From NCBI GenBank assembly GCA_028641055.1, contig CM054061.1, positions 116,258,019 through 116,322,018 of the forward strand: 64,000 bases of DNA. Direction: 5' to 3'. The translations under genes and the position numbers were made by a program. The DNA is from Alopecurus myosuroides (taxonomy: Eukaryota > Streptophyta > Magnoliopsida > Poales > Poaceae). Under the pieces are notes generated by a model, which was not told the origin of the DNA, did no database searches, and was given only the letters and a program-made list of their open reading frames with translations. The first letter of the stretch is position 1, and every line of letters begins with the position of its first letter. Positions 54,047-63,419 of the stretch are shown in pieces.

Positions 54047-56302
54047 GAAGGCATTGTCAGGCATCACACCATCCCATACACACCTCAGCAGAATGGTGTA
54101 GCTGAACGGATGAACAGGACGATCATCTCCAAAGCTCGCTGCATGTTGTCTAACGCTCGCATGAATAGGCGTTTTTGGGCTGAGGCTGCCAACACTGCCT
54201 GCTACTTGATCAACAGGTCACCATCCATCCCTCTTGACAAGAAAACTCCTATTGTGGTATGGTCTGGTGAGTCAGCTGATTATTCACAACTGAAAGTTTT
54301 TGGTTGCACTGCCTATGCTCATGTTGATAATGGAAAGTTAGAGCCTAGAGCTGTTAAGTGCTTATTTCTTGGTTATGGTTCTAGAGTAAAAGGATATAAG
54401 TTGTGGAACCCGGAAACCAAAAAGACTTTCTTTAGCAGGAGTGTTGTGTTTAATGAATCTATTATGTATGAGGACAGTTTGTCGACTGATGTTGTGTCAG
54501 ATTCCTCTGATGAGGACGAACCACGAGTTCGTTTGCAGGTGGAGATAGAACACCTAGATGAGGAGGAAACTGAAATTGATGGGGAGGATATTGTGCCACC
54601 CTCACCTCCTATTGTGCAGCAAGAAAATTTGTCTATTACAGAGCGCAGAGAGAAGAGAAATAAAGGACCTCGTACTCGTTTAATTGAGGAATGTGATGTT
54701 GTTTATTTTGCTCTAAGTTGTGCAGAACAGGTGGAGAATGATGCTGAACCGGCTACATACAATGAAGCTATTGCTTTGGTTGATCGTGACAAGTGGATTG
54801 GTGCAATGCACCAGCAGATGCAATCACTTGAGAAAAATGACACGTGGGATATCGTGCGCTTGCCTAAACAAAAGAAGACCGTACGCTGTAAGTGGATCTT
54901 CAAGAGAAAGGAGGGTTTATCTCCAAGTGAGCCTCCAAGGTTCAAGGCAAGGTTAGTAGCAAAAGGTTTCAGCCAGATTCCAGGAGTGGATTATAATGAT
55001 GTGTTCTCACCTGTTGTCAAGCATAGTTATATCCGTACTTTCTTTAGTATTGTTGCTATGCATGATCTTGAGCTTGAGCAGTTAGATGTGAAGACTGCGT
55101 TTTTGCATGGAGAACTTGAGGAGGAGATATACATGGACCAACCTGATGGGTTCATAGTGCCTGGTAAAGAGGATTTCGTGTGCAAGCTAAAGAAGTCCCT
55201 TTACGGTTTGAAACAGTCTCCTCGACAGTGGTATAAAAGGTTTTATTCTTTTATGATGGAACATGGCTTTAAGAGGTCTGAATATGATAGCTGTGTGTAT
55301 ATTAAATTTGTTGATGAATCGCCTATATACTTGCTGCTATATGTTGATGATATGTTAATTGCTGCCAAGAGCATGAAAGAAATCACTACATTGAAGAAAC
55401 AATTGAGTAGTGAGTTTGATATGAAGGATCTTGGTCCTGCTAAGAAAATTCTAGGTATGGAAATTTCAAGAGACAGAAAATCTAGATTGCTATTTCTTAG
55501 TCAGGAGAATTACATTAAGAAAGTCCTTCATCGTTTTAATATGCATGATGCAAAGGCTGTTAGTACTCCAATTGCTTCACACTTCAAGTTGTCAGCATTG
55601 CAATGTCCTACTACTGACAAAGATATTGAGTACATGTCACGAGTTCCATATGCTAGTGCTGTTGGTTCCTTAATGTATGCCATGGTGTGTTCTCGGCCCG
55701 ATTTATCTTATGCTATGAGTTTGGTCGGTCGATACATGGCTAATCCTGGTAAAGAACATTGGAAAGCTGTTCAGTGGATTTTCAGGTACCTTCGCGGCAC
55801 ATCCAAAGCTTGCTTGAAGTTTGGCAAGACTGGTGAGGGACTCGCAGGCTATGTGGATTCAGATTATGCTGCCGACTTGGATAAAAGGAAATCCCTCACA
55901 GGTTATGTGTTTACAGTTAGTGGATGTGTTGTTAGCTGGAAGGCTACCTTGCAGGGTGTTGTTGCACAATCTACTACTGAGGCTGAGTATATGGCTATTG
56001 CTGAAGCATGCAGAGAGTCAGTTTGGTTGAAAGGTCTGTTTGCTGAGCTTTGTGGAGATGATACTTGCATTAACCTATTTTGTGACAGTCATAGTGCTAT
56101 TTACCTTACTAAGGATCAGATGTTCCATGAGAGAACAAAGCACATTGATGTCAAGTACCATTATGTGCGTGATGTTGTTGCACAAGGTAAGCTGAAGGTA
56201 TGCAAGATCAGTACTCATGATAATCCTGCTGATATGCTGACAAAGCCAGTTCCTGTTGCTAAGTTTGAGCTTTGCTCGAGCTTAGTTGGTATCACTGCTT
56301 AG
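54047..56302 (+). CDS. pol: Copia integrase C-terminus, reverse transcriptase, RNase H (compact element)
   Basis: Same frame as the previous ORF, continuing after one stop codon; the first internal Met is at 54110. The integrase tail carries the Glu motif ([15 protein letters not shown]). RT is complete: [55 protein letters not shown] and catalytic YVDDMLIAA. RNase H has [50 protein letters not shown] and [10 protein letters not shown]. All RT and RNase H catalytic acidic residues are visible and the natural end is reached at 56302, about 90 bases before the PPT. Confidence 0.93.
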   Translation, partial: EGIVRHHTIPYTPQQNGVAERMNRTIISKARCMLSNARMNRRFWAEAANTACYLINRSPSIPLDKKTPIVVWSGESADYSQLKVFGCTAYAHVDNGKLEPRAVKCLFLGYGSRVKGYKLWNPETKKTFFSRSVVFNESIMYEDSLSTDVVSDSSDEDEPRVRLQVEIEHLDEEETEIDGEDIVPPSPPIVQQENLSITERREKRNKGPRTRLIEECDVVYFALSCAEQVENDAEPATYNEAIALVDRDKWIGAMHQQMQSLEKNDTWDIVRLPKQKKTVRCKWIFKRKEGLSPSEPPRFKARLVAKGFSQIPGVDYNDVFSPVVKHSYIRTFFSIVAMHDLELEQLDVKTAFLHGELEEEIYMDQPDGFIVPGKEDFVCKLKKSLYGLKQSPRQWYKRFYSFMMEHGFKRSEYDSCVYIKFVDESPIYLLLYVDDMLIAAKSMKEITTLKKQLSSEFDMKDLGPAKKILGMEISRDRKSRLLFLSQENYIKKVLHRFNMHDAKAVSTPIASHFKLSALQCPTTDKDIEYMSRVPYASAVGSLMYAMVCSRPDLSYAMSLVGRYMANPGKEHWKAVQWIFRYLRGTSKACLKFGKTGEGLAGYVDSDYAADLDKRKSLTGYVFTVSGCVVSWKATLQGVVAQSTTEAEYMAIAEACRESVWLKGLFAELCGDDTCINLFCDSHSAIYLTKDQMFHERTKHIDVKYHYVRDVVAQGKLKVCKISTHDNPADMLTKPVPVAKFELCSSLVGITA

Positions 56303-56388
56303 CCCAAGAGGTTGTTTGGTGCCGAAGGTGTTTTCTTTGTGTGTTTCAGGTGAAGGTTCTCATTCATGCTACAAGAGGGAATTTGTCT

Positions 56389-56398
56389 CAAGGTGGAG
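56389..56398 (+). other. Polypurine tract of compact Copia
   Basis: CAAGGTGGAG directly before the 3' LTR start at 56399. Confidence 0.75.
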
Positions 56399-56805
56399 TG
56401 TTGTTTTATGGTGATCCAAATTCATATGAAGATAAAGGAAAGTTCGGCCTCCGCTACGCGAGGTTACAAACGCGCGAGGCCCACTACGCGTGGAGTGCAT
56501 GGCGGGGGGCGGCAGCCCCCCGCGGTACGGTACGAGTTGTTACCGAGTTCGAGTTGGATTCATAGTTACCGACCTAGTTAGGTCAGGACCGCCTTTATAT
56601 ACCTCTTGTAAGCCACCGCACGGGATAAGCCACATATTGTAAATCCCGGCGCGTTTCTAACCTCACCACGAAATAGTGAAGTATTGCTGACTGGCGCCCA
56701 TGGTTTTTCTCTTCCTTGTTGGAAGGGTTTTCCACGTTAAAATCTTGTGTCCCTGTTGGTTCGATCTTGCTTAATTTCATCGTTGTTTTGCTATTGCGTG
56801 TAACA
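56399..56805 (+). repeat. 3' LTR of compact Copia
   Basis: 407 bp, nearly identical to the 5' LTR except for the short G run and scattered substitutions. Followed by ACCCT, the right TSD. Confidence 0.93.
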
Positions 56806-57210
56806 ACCCTCCCTCTACAATGGATCTCTTCTCTCAATGTTACCTATGCAAGCACATTGCACGTAGAATCTTTCACCGATATGGTGCATCCAAGATTCGG
56901 ATCAAGAGATAGGCAACAACCATTTCTGCTAGACGTGCAGCTGCAGATTATGCGCGTTGCTTCAGGAAGTGTAGCCTTGCAGTTACGGGTCCAGCTCTTT
57001 GCAACCAAGTACCAGCTAGTTGACGATCAATCCTCGAATCCTCAAACGTTTAGTGTTATAGTAGTGGTACCACCTACAAGAATGGCTGTCAAAATGGCTT
57101 GCTTGCCTGGTGTAGAGCTCACATGTCATAATTTGATTGAAGCAAATGGCAAGTCTCCGAGACCTAATGATAACCGGCATCAAGTGTGTGGAATGGTGTT
57201 AAAAAGATAG
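56806..57210 (+). pseudogene. Unrecognised ORF tail beside the compact Copia
   Basis: An open frame enters from the Copia LTR and stays open for about 134 codons of non-LTR sequence to a TAG at 57208. The wording is not low-complexity: LDVQLQIMRVASGSVALQLR, TFSVIVVVPPTRMAVKM, MACLPGVELTCHNLIEANGK. I do not recognise a family. The composition (alternating hydrophobic residues, mixed charges) is more protein-like than the other orphan ORFs in the window. The left part would lie beyond the Copia insertion, but 51451-51829 shows no matching frame. It could be the 3' exon of a degraded host gene, an unidentified transposon protein, or chance. Confidence 0.3.
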
Positions 57211-57389
57211 CGACACAACGCTAATTTCGGCGTGAAGTAGTGGTGCGGTCGTAATTTATCCTTTATAAAAGCGCATACTGGTCACAATTCAGAAGAAACC
57301 GCGCGCTAACTATTTACCGATCGGTTAAGTTTGGAGCATAATTCAAGATGTAATCTCCAAAAAACTATACTACTAAAGATTTAGATGTT

Positions 57390-58297
57390 TAGCACTTCGA
57401 ACGGGATGAAGCTAGGCTCGTAATCGCAAAGGGATCGCTTACCAGGAGCAGCGAGTCCCCTAGGCGACGACCTAGGGTTTGAAGTCCTCCGGCGATCTTC
57501 GCCGTGAGTTCCCACAGTCCGAGTTCTTCTCCCGTTCGACGACCACCCCCTTCTCTCCCTCCCGACAGACCCCCTTGTTGGGTTCGGAGACAGGGCGTTG
57601 TCCGTACACGGATCAGGATCGTAGCATGATGGCGACTTCGGGAGGCGATGTTCCTCGACCGGGATCGGCGGACGACCCGGCATCCCTACTGCAGCGATTA
57701 CAGTTAGAAGAAAACGAGTTGGATAATCTGATCTGGGAAGAAGAGGTAGACAATCCCACGGAGACATCAAAGTGGCTTGCCCTAGGTCGAGTCCTGACGG
57801 CAAAATCTTTCAGCCAAGGAGCTCTAATCGCAGATATGAGAGCGGCATGGAATCCTGCCCAAAAGGTGACTTGGAGAAGAATAAACCCTAATCTCTTCTC
57901 CATCCAATTCAATTGTTTGGCTGATTGGAATATGGCAATGCATCAAGGGCCCTGGGAATTCAGAGGATTCGGGGCACTACTTCTGAAGGAATACGACGGA
58001 TTCTCAAATCCGGAAACTGTTAAACTGGACAAATTGGAAACATGGTGTCAAATACACAAACTTCCTGATGGTGTGTTGAAGAACGTGGCGTTTGTCAGAA
58101 ATATGGCTAAACGTATAGGTGAGGTGGAGGAGCTGCAAATCACTCTGCCTAATGGATTTGTTGGTCAATTCATTCGTGTACGTGTGAAGTTGGATGTCAA
58201 TCAGAAACTTACACGTTTTGTGAGCTTCAAAAGAGGAGGAAATACAGAATTCTTCCAAGTGAAATATGAAAAACTGCCTACCTTCTGTTATGCATGT
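57390..58297 (+). mobile_element. LINE (non-LTR retrotransposon), 5' part
   Basis: A 5' leader (about 57390-57625, rich in CGACGACC and CCTCC) and the start of ORF1. The element is cut at 58297 by the LTR of the following Gypsy; its continuation would lie beyond the window. The leader still being present suggests that this LINE was not heavily 5'-truncated, which is uncommon. The exact 5' boundary is uncertain. Confidence 0.7.
57626..58297 (+). CDS. LINE ORF1 (DUF4283 plus zinc-knuckle protein), interrupted
   Basis: The chosen start is the double ATG at 57626, which follows the leader; the frame is open further upstream but reads as leader. The protein has an acidic start (LQLEENELDNLIWEEEVDN), then a DUF4283-type RNA-binding domain: WLALGRVLTAKSFSQGALI, ADWNMAMHQGPWEFRGFGAL, WCQIHKLPDGV. 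It ends with VKYEKLPTFCYAC, the first two Cys of a CCHC zinc knuckle. At the next codon the Gypsy LTR starts, and its first three bases TGA act as the stop. Plant LINE ORF1 proteins of this type bind RNA in the ribonucleoprotein. The frame is otherwise undamaged. Confidence 0.85.
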
Positions 58298-58776
58298 TGA
58301 CGGGGGGACGATAACCCGGTATGCCAAACTCCAAGGAGTAACCCGGCCCAAAGGACGGTGCGTAGGGCCCGGCTAAGGATAAGGAAATCTGTGAAGGCCC
58401 AAACTTATAGGCCCAGTAACCCGGATTGTGGGTTATGGTAGGAGAAAGTTAGGGTTTGTGCGCCGGGTCCGGGTAGGATTCAGGATGCGCCTTGGAGAAT
58501 AAGCCAGGGGGTGCGGGTGCTTTATAAACCAACCCCCAGGTCTAGTCTAGGCAGAGATCGAAGGACCCTAGTAACATCGTGTGATATCGAGTATCAAGTG
58601 TAATCCCAGAGTTGAGTTATTATATCAAGATCGGAGACTCGGCGACTTTGATTGCCGGCTACCAGATCGAATTGCACCATGTTTTCCTCTGAGCTAAACC
58701 CTCTCCCAAGCGCCTGTGTCGTCTTGCCCCAAGATCAGTTACCCCAGGTAACGTCTGCCGTGATTATCCCACGACA
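58298..58776 (+). repeat. 5' LTR of Tat-like Gypsy
   Basis: About 480 bp from TGACGGGGGG to CCCACGACA. TATA-like TTTATAAACC lies at 58521-58530. The end is set by the following TTGGCGCC-type PBS. There is no second copy in the window to confirm it. Confidence 0.75.
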
Positions 58777-58778
58777 GT

Positions 58779-58796
58779 TGGCGCCCACCGTGGGGC
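58779..58796 (+). other. Primer binding site, Tat-like Gypsy
   Basis: TGGCGCCCACCGTGGGGC two bases after the LTR end. The TGGCGCC start is usual for Gypsy PBS sequences; I cannot name the tRNA with certainty. Confidence 0.6.
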
Positions 58797-58840
58797 CTGC
58801 GTCCAAAGGTGTTTACATCACGGGAGAAGCTCGGAAGGGC

Positions 58841-59407
58841 ATGGAGAATCTTGTCATCGGCGAAATCTACATCGACCACGAAGGAGAAAAGATGGTGGAC
58901 GATTCCGGCTGGGGGCCGGAGTCGGATCACCTCGAAACCGGATCCGTCGTTACAATCGGCCGGATCAACGTCTTCATCGGTATGGTATGTGCTTCCAATT
59001 CGATCCCTGACAACGTTGGATCTGATTCTATGCCAGGAAAAGCCACGTCTATCCGATCAGATGATGAAGAATCGACTGGAACGACATATCCGGCAGAAGA
59101 ACCCATCGCGGAGTGGGAACAGCCGGAGGAGCCGGCATGGACCCCACGCGACCGGGCCGAGAGGGAAGATGATACCGGGTCTATCCTGGATCTACTGGAA
59201 AACCGGTATGAGGAGAACGGTGAGGAAGAACAGCATGAACTCATACCGGATATCATACGCCGAGTTGCAGTCTATGCGGCCCCCGCGGCCAACCAAGGAA
59301 ACGCAACCGCGACATCAGTCGGGGCGGCTCAGGCAGTGGCCCAGCAGCAGGGCGCGGCTAACGGAGACCCGGTCTTGACCCGGGTTGATGGAGAGTCGCG
59401 TCAGTAA
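58841..59407 (+). CDS. gag: Gag N-terminal region, Tat-like Gypsy
   Basis: The first Met after the PBS (MENLVIGEIYIDHEGEKM) opens a frame that ends at a TAA at 59405. The frame is open upstream into the LTR, but that part precedes the PBS and is not taken as coding. The product is acidic and low-complexity (runs of Glu, Ala, Gln). It is probably the N-terminal extension of gag: the next frame (59431) continues immediately with a +/-1 shift near 59380-59400, which may be a mutation or a programmed site. Confidence 0.65.
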   Translation: MENLVIGEIYIDHEGEKMVDDSGWGPESDHLETGSVVTIGRINVFIGMVCASNSIPDNVGSDSMPGKATSIRSDDEESTGTTYPAEEPIAEWEQPEEPAWTPRDRAEREDDTGSILDLLENRYEENGEEEQHELIPDIIRRVAVYAAPAANQGNATATSVGAAQAVAQQQGAANGDPVLTRVDGESRQ

Positions 59408-59430
59408 CCAGCAGAGCAGCGGATGAGGAG

Positions 59431-61488
59431 TTGCATGCAAACACGTTCGGATTCTTAGAAAACCGGACACCAGGGGCGGGTCCTTCGAACCCGCGCCACC
59501 GGGCCTTATTCGATAACAATCTGATTCTAGACCCCACGGTTCTCGCAACGGTTATCACTCCGGAAAACGCAGCGGAACGCGTCAGGGATCTGGATGTGGC
59601 TCGTCGTGCGCTGGAACAGCAAAGAAGGCAGGTAGAGGCAGAAAGGCAAGGGATGGCCACGCGGCGGCGTGAGCTAGATGCATTGGAATCCCGGCTCCGA
59701 GAGGAAACGTCTAGACTACATCAAAGGCACCACACCAGGTTACCAGCAACGGGCGAGGTTATCAATCCGGCTAATTTATTTGTTACGCCTCAGGACCAGC
59801 CGATACCAGTGGTGAACCAGGGAACCGCACCCCAACAAGTGACAGCAGCGACACATCCGGCAAATGAGCGGACCGGGTTACCCCCACCACAAACTAGAAT
59901 TACGACCGGCAACGATCCACCACCACCGCCACCATCACGGTTCCGCACACCAGCCGGCCACTACAATAACCCCATGGACAATGTATATGCAGCGACACTT
60001 GCGTTGAATCAAATCCCTGTGGGAGAGTCGCCCCATGCAGAAAAGACTCGGCAAGCCATCGATCTGTTGCACACTGCGGTGGCACAGCAAGCCAATTATC
60101 CGGATCACAGAAGCGGTATGCACGGGACACCATACGTCAGTCAACAACAAGGGAATATCCAAACAAATTCAGCGCGACGGAGGGAAGAGCAGCAGCAAAT
60201 GCCGCCTCCTCCCCGCGCTCAGGCAGCATCAGCAGCACAAGCCGTCGTGGACAGTTCTAGGGCTCGGAGGGCCGCGGCCGGGTCTACGGTGCATGGACTT
60301 CCCGCAGCATCGCGCCCAGCCGCGCCCCCTGCGGTATCACACGTTTCCAGAGCCAGGCCGGCCTCAACCGTTCCTGCGGGGCCTAAGTGTCTCTCGGACT
60401 GTATCAAAGCTGAACCTTACCCGGAAAAGTTCAAAGAGCCGGGGAAAGTAGTGAATTATGAGCCAACTATGGATCCCGAAACATGGCTAAGCAGTTACGA
60501 AATGGCAATGTCAATTCGCAACGCGTCCGAGAACCTCCAAGCCAAGTTCATGTACCTGATGATGTCAGAAGGAGCAGCAAAATTGTGGTTCACCAATTTG
60601 CCGGAAGGATCGATCAAATCCTGGGAGGAATTGAAAACCGCGTTTGTCAAGCACTTTCACGGGACCTGCAGGAAATTATTCACTATTGATGATCTAGAGC
60701 GATGCGTTCAGAAGAAGGGAGAATCGGCGCGTAGTTGGGTGCGCCGGGTTATGGAGATACTTCACTCATCCACGGATATCCAGCCCAAGGATGCACTACA
60801 GGCCATGGCAAAAACATGCAAGTACATACCGTTAGTACAAAAGTTAACTCGCATGAAGTCCAGTAGAAACGCGTCGGAGGTTACAATGGGAGAATTGATG
60901 GATGCGTGCAACAAACACGCTGCGACAGATACTACAGAAGAAGAAGCTGATGACAAGAAGGCAAAAGCAAACACAAGCAATAACGGAAGAACCGGCAATG
61001 GATCAGCATCAGGTAATAACGGAAATAACCAGAACAAGCGCCCGTTCGAAGGAGGCTCCGAGTTTGTCGCCAACACAGAAGCCGGGTCTTCGAGGCCCAG
61101 AGCAGAAGGAAATTTCAACGGAGGTAACCACAATGGAGGAAACTATCAAGGTCCACCAAGGCCGGGTAACAATTGGGACATATTCAGGATGGCATGCCCG
61201 AAGCATAGCAGGAATGGCAGGCCAGCTAACCACTCCCTAGAACAGTGCGCCGATTTACAAAGGTGGAAAAATGAGGAAGTGCACAGAGCTATGCGAGGTG
61301 CAGGACGGGGAGGAGGACCGGGTCCAGGGGCAAACCCGGGCAACGGCCCACCCCCAGCTGGTAACCCGGCGGCTGGAAATCAAAGTAATAACCAAGGGGG
61401 GCAGGAGGTTTCCAGGCTAACCCCAAACAATTGGGTCAATATCATGTGCATACCACAGGAGGCTCTAACAAGGACAAAAAGATACTGA
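59431..61488 (+). CDS. gag: Gag of Tat-like Gypsy
   Basis: 685 codons. A coiled-coil-like segment (ARRALEQQRRQVEAERQ) is followed by a Pro/Gln/Ala-rich linker and the retrotransposon gag domain: SDCIKAEPYPEKFKEPG, MDPETWLSSYEMAMSI, GAAKLWFTNLPEGSIKSWEE, FVKHFHGTCRK. An Asn/Gly-rich tail has CPKHSRNGRPANHSLEQC, a degenerate Cys/His motif typical of this lineage, instead of a regular zinc knuckle. It ends at 61488 about 25 codons into the linker to protease; the protease frame (61431) overlaps it, so a frame change near 61460 is needed. It forms the particle shell and is well preserved. Confidence 0.85.
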   Translation: MHANTFGFLENRTPGAGPSNPRHRALFDNNLILDPTVLATVITPENAAERVRDLDVARRALEQQRRQVEAERQGMATRRRELDALESRLREETSRLHQRHHTRLPATGEVINPANLFVTPQDQPIPVVNQGTAPQQVTAATHPANERTGLPPPQTRITTGNDPPPPPPSRFRTPAGHYNNPMDNVYAATLALNQIPVGESPHAEKTRQAIDLLHTAVAQQANYPDHRSGMHGTPYVSQQQGNIQTNSARRREEQQQMPPPPRAQAASAAQAVVDSSRARRAAAGSTVHGLPAASRPAAPPAVSHVSRARPASTVPAGPKCLSDCIKAEPYPEKFKEPGKVVNYEPTMDPETWLSSYEMAMSIRNASENLQAKFMYLMMSEGAAKLWFTNLPEGSIKSWEELKTAFVKHFHGTCRKLFTIDDLERCVQKKGESARSWVRRVMEILHSSTDIQPKDALQAMAKTCKYIPLVQKLTRMKSSRNASEVTMGELMDACNKHAATDTTEEEADDKKAKANTSNNGRTGNGSASGNNGNNQNKRPFEGGSEFVANTEAGSSRPRAEGNFNGGNHNGGNYQGPPRPGNNWDIFRMACPKHSRNGRPANHSLEQCADLQRWKNEEVHRAMRGAGRGGGPGPGANPGNGPPPAGNPAAGNQSNNQGGQEVSRLTPNNWVNIMCIPQEALTRTKRY

Positions 61489-62369
61489 AGCAAGCGGTCA
61501 ACTCAGTTTCGTTAGCCGTCCCGAGATACTTGAGATGGTCAGAACAGGAGGTAACATGGAGCAGAAGGGATCACCCAGAAAGAGTGGAACACCCAGGAGT
61601 CTTGGCACTAGTAGTCGCACCGCAAGTCAATGGGTACGAACTGAAAAAGGTTTTAATGGATGGTGGAAGCAGCATCAATATACTGTATTGGGAAACCTTC
61701 CTACGCATGGGTCTCAAGGAATCTCAGCTGCAAAAAAGCTCAACAGTTTTTCATGGGATAGTGCCGGGTCATTCAGCATGCCCCGAGGGAAAAATCGCAT
61801 TGGAGGTAGCCTTTGGAGAGTCAAAGGATAACTATCGAATCGAGTGGCTTACCTTTGAGGTAGTGAAATTGCGCAGCCCTTATCACGCGCTATTTGGAAG
61901 GCCGGCTTACGCCAAATTCATGGCTAGGCCGTGTTACGTATATCTACAGCTAAAAATCCCGGGTCCCAAGAAGACCATTACCATACATGGAAATCGAGAC
62001 ATAGCAGCTGAATGCGACGAAGGAGATGCAGCAATGGCCGAGCAGGCCTGTAGAAAAGAAGAACTCAAGCATTACCGGTCTCAAGCAGACCCGGAGGATA
62101 GAGCCACATCAAAAAGGCCGAGTACTGAAGGTGAAAGAACAAAATCCAAGGTAACGCAAGATGCTAAAATGGTGGCCTTAATCGAGGATGATTCCCCCAA
62201 GCAATCCGCTGCAAAGGAAGAAGCTACACGGCCACTCACAACCAGCCAAGTCATCGGAACACCCCACCCGGGTTGGCTAGCAAACCCGGTACTCATCAGG
62301 AAAAGGTCCAACATATGGAGAATGTGCATTGGTCAAGCCGGGCCGGGACCAGTGCTTATGAAGAACTAA
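61431..62369 (+). CDS. Retropepsin-like protease with RT stub (Tat-like Gypsy)
   Basis: 312 codons overlapping the gag end in another frame. Landmarks: LAVPRYLRWSEQEVTW, then the active-site motif VLMDGGSSINILY (Asp-Gly-Gly, usual for this lineage), and YHALFGRPAYAKFMARP. A charged linker follows. Near residue 290 the text WLANPVLIRKRSNIWRMCI matches the first strand of a Gypsy RT, where relatives go on to a VDYTDLNK motif. Here it changes at once to unrelated residues and stops at 62369. The polymerase, RNase H and integrase are absent, so this is an internal deletion derivative needing a helper. The first ATG (61431) lies within the overlap and may not be a real start. Confidence 0.82.
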   Translation: MGQYHVHTTGGSNKDKKILKQAVNSVSLAVPRYLRWSEQEVTWSRRDHPERVEHPGVLALVVAPQVNGYELKKVLMDGGSSINILYWETFLRMGLKESQLQKSSTVFHGIVPGHSACPEGKIALEVAFGESKDNYRIEWLTFEVVKLRSPYHALFGRPAYAKFMARPCYVYLQLKIPGPKKTITIHGNRDIAAECDEGDAAMAEQACRKEELKHYRSQADPEDRATSKRPSTEGERTKSKVTQDAKMVALIEDDSPKQSAAKEEATRPLTTSQVIGTPHPGWLANPVLIRKRSNIWRMCIGQAGPGPVLMKN

Positions 62370-63419
62370 ATAATGTAACGGACAGCAGGTTTCAGACGCG
62401 CTCTTTTCCTACCCAGGGTACCTAAGGGGACTGGAAGGTTTTTAATGAGGCGGCCTGCTGATCCAAAATTTCTAGTATCAATAAAGAGATGGTTATCAAG
62501 TCCTATATCATTACATCCTGATTACAAGTAAGTAGTATCCATGCGACATCAGTAATTCAGTATCATTAAAAGCATCAAGTGCATGTAGGTCTTGGGGGTT
62601 GGTTGCTCAAGTGACCAACCACTAACCCGAAAGACCCGGCCCTGATGCCTATAAGTTATAAGGGCCGATTATTCGCAAACGAGTACGGCTGCAATCTTAT
62701 AACTGGACAAAGGAGCCAAATTTTCTTGACTTTTCTTACTTAAGCTCGATGTGACTCGCACTAAAGTGGCATGATTCGTTCGCTTATGATTACAATCAGC
62801 CATGAAGCCCAATGGGACTTGCCTGACACTGTTCTCGTATGGATGTAACAACATGGTATCCACGCGAAAGCCGGCTTACAGTACAAGATAGTCAAAAGGG
62901 TCATCTAAACCACAAGTTTATGCAGAGTACAAGGCTAAAAGCCGGAAACTCAACAACTATCAAGCATAACTTCAGTATTCACACGGAATGGCTTTAGGTT
63001 TGCGACTCGGTAAAAAATAATTTGTTCTCTGAGAAAGGCCACACCCCCATGACTCGGACTTTGGGTCATGGGGACTGGGGGACTTCGAAACAGAAACAAA
63101 CTACTTGGCTATCGCAGTTCAAAAAACCTCACCATCCGAGTCTTGGGGACTTAAAGAAAAAGTCCACGTATCAAAGCCCCTGGTACTCGGAAAACCGAGT
63201 CTTCCGAAGGGAGCCAAAATAGAGAATCGGGTATCGAGAAAAAGTTCAAAGAATAGGCAAGCAATACGGTTATCAAAAGACCAGAAAAGCCGCAAAGTAT
63301 ATCACGGACTAAAAAGTACGTTACAAGGTACGGCATCAGTATCAGGGGTGCACAGGCGCACCATCAAAAGCATAACAGTGTGATTACAAAGCATTACAAG
63401 GTATTATGATAATGCGGCC
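62370..63419. other. Non-coding 3' region of Tat-like Gypsy
   Basis: About 1 kb with no credible sense ORF. The CCCGG and AACCCGG wording of the LTR recurs. Small ORFs at 63022-63383 look like chance. The deletion that removed RT-INT joins the RT stub to this region at about 62340-62370. Confidence 0.55.

Larger units (their letters stand above)
51830..56805 (+). mobile_element. Compact Copia retrotransposon with 0.4 kb LTRs
   Basis: A complete plus-strand element of 4976 bp. It has a 5' LTR 51830-52252, PBS 52255-52267, one long frame 52292-56302 with a single stop, PPT about 56389-56398 and 3' LTR 56399-56805. TSD ACCCT is perfect at 51825-51829 and 56806-56810. The LTR start TGTTGTTTTATGG and end GTGTAACA are the same in both copies. 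High LTR similarity and a single internal stop indicate a fairly young insertion. Confidence 0.95.
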
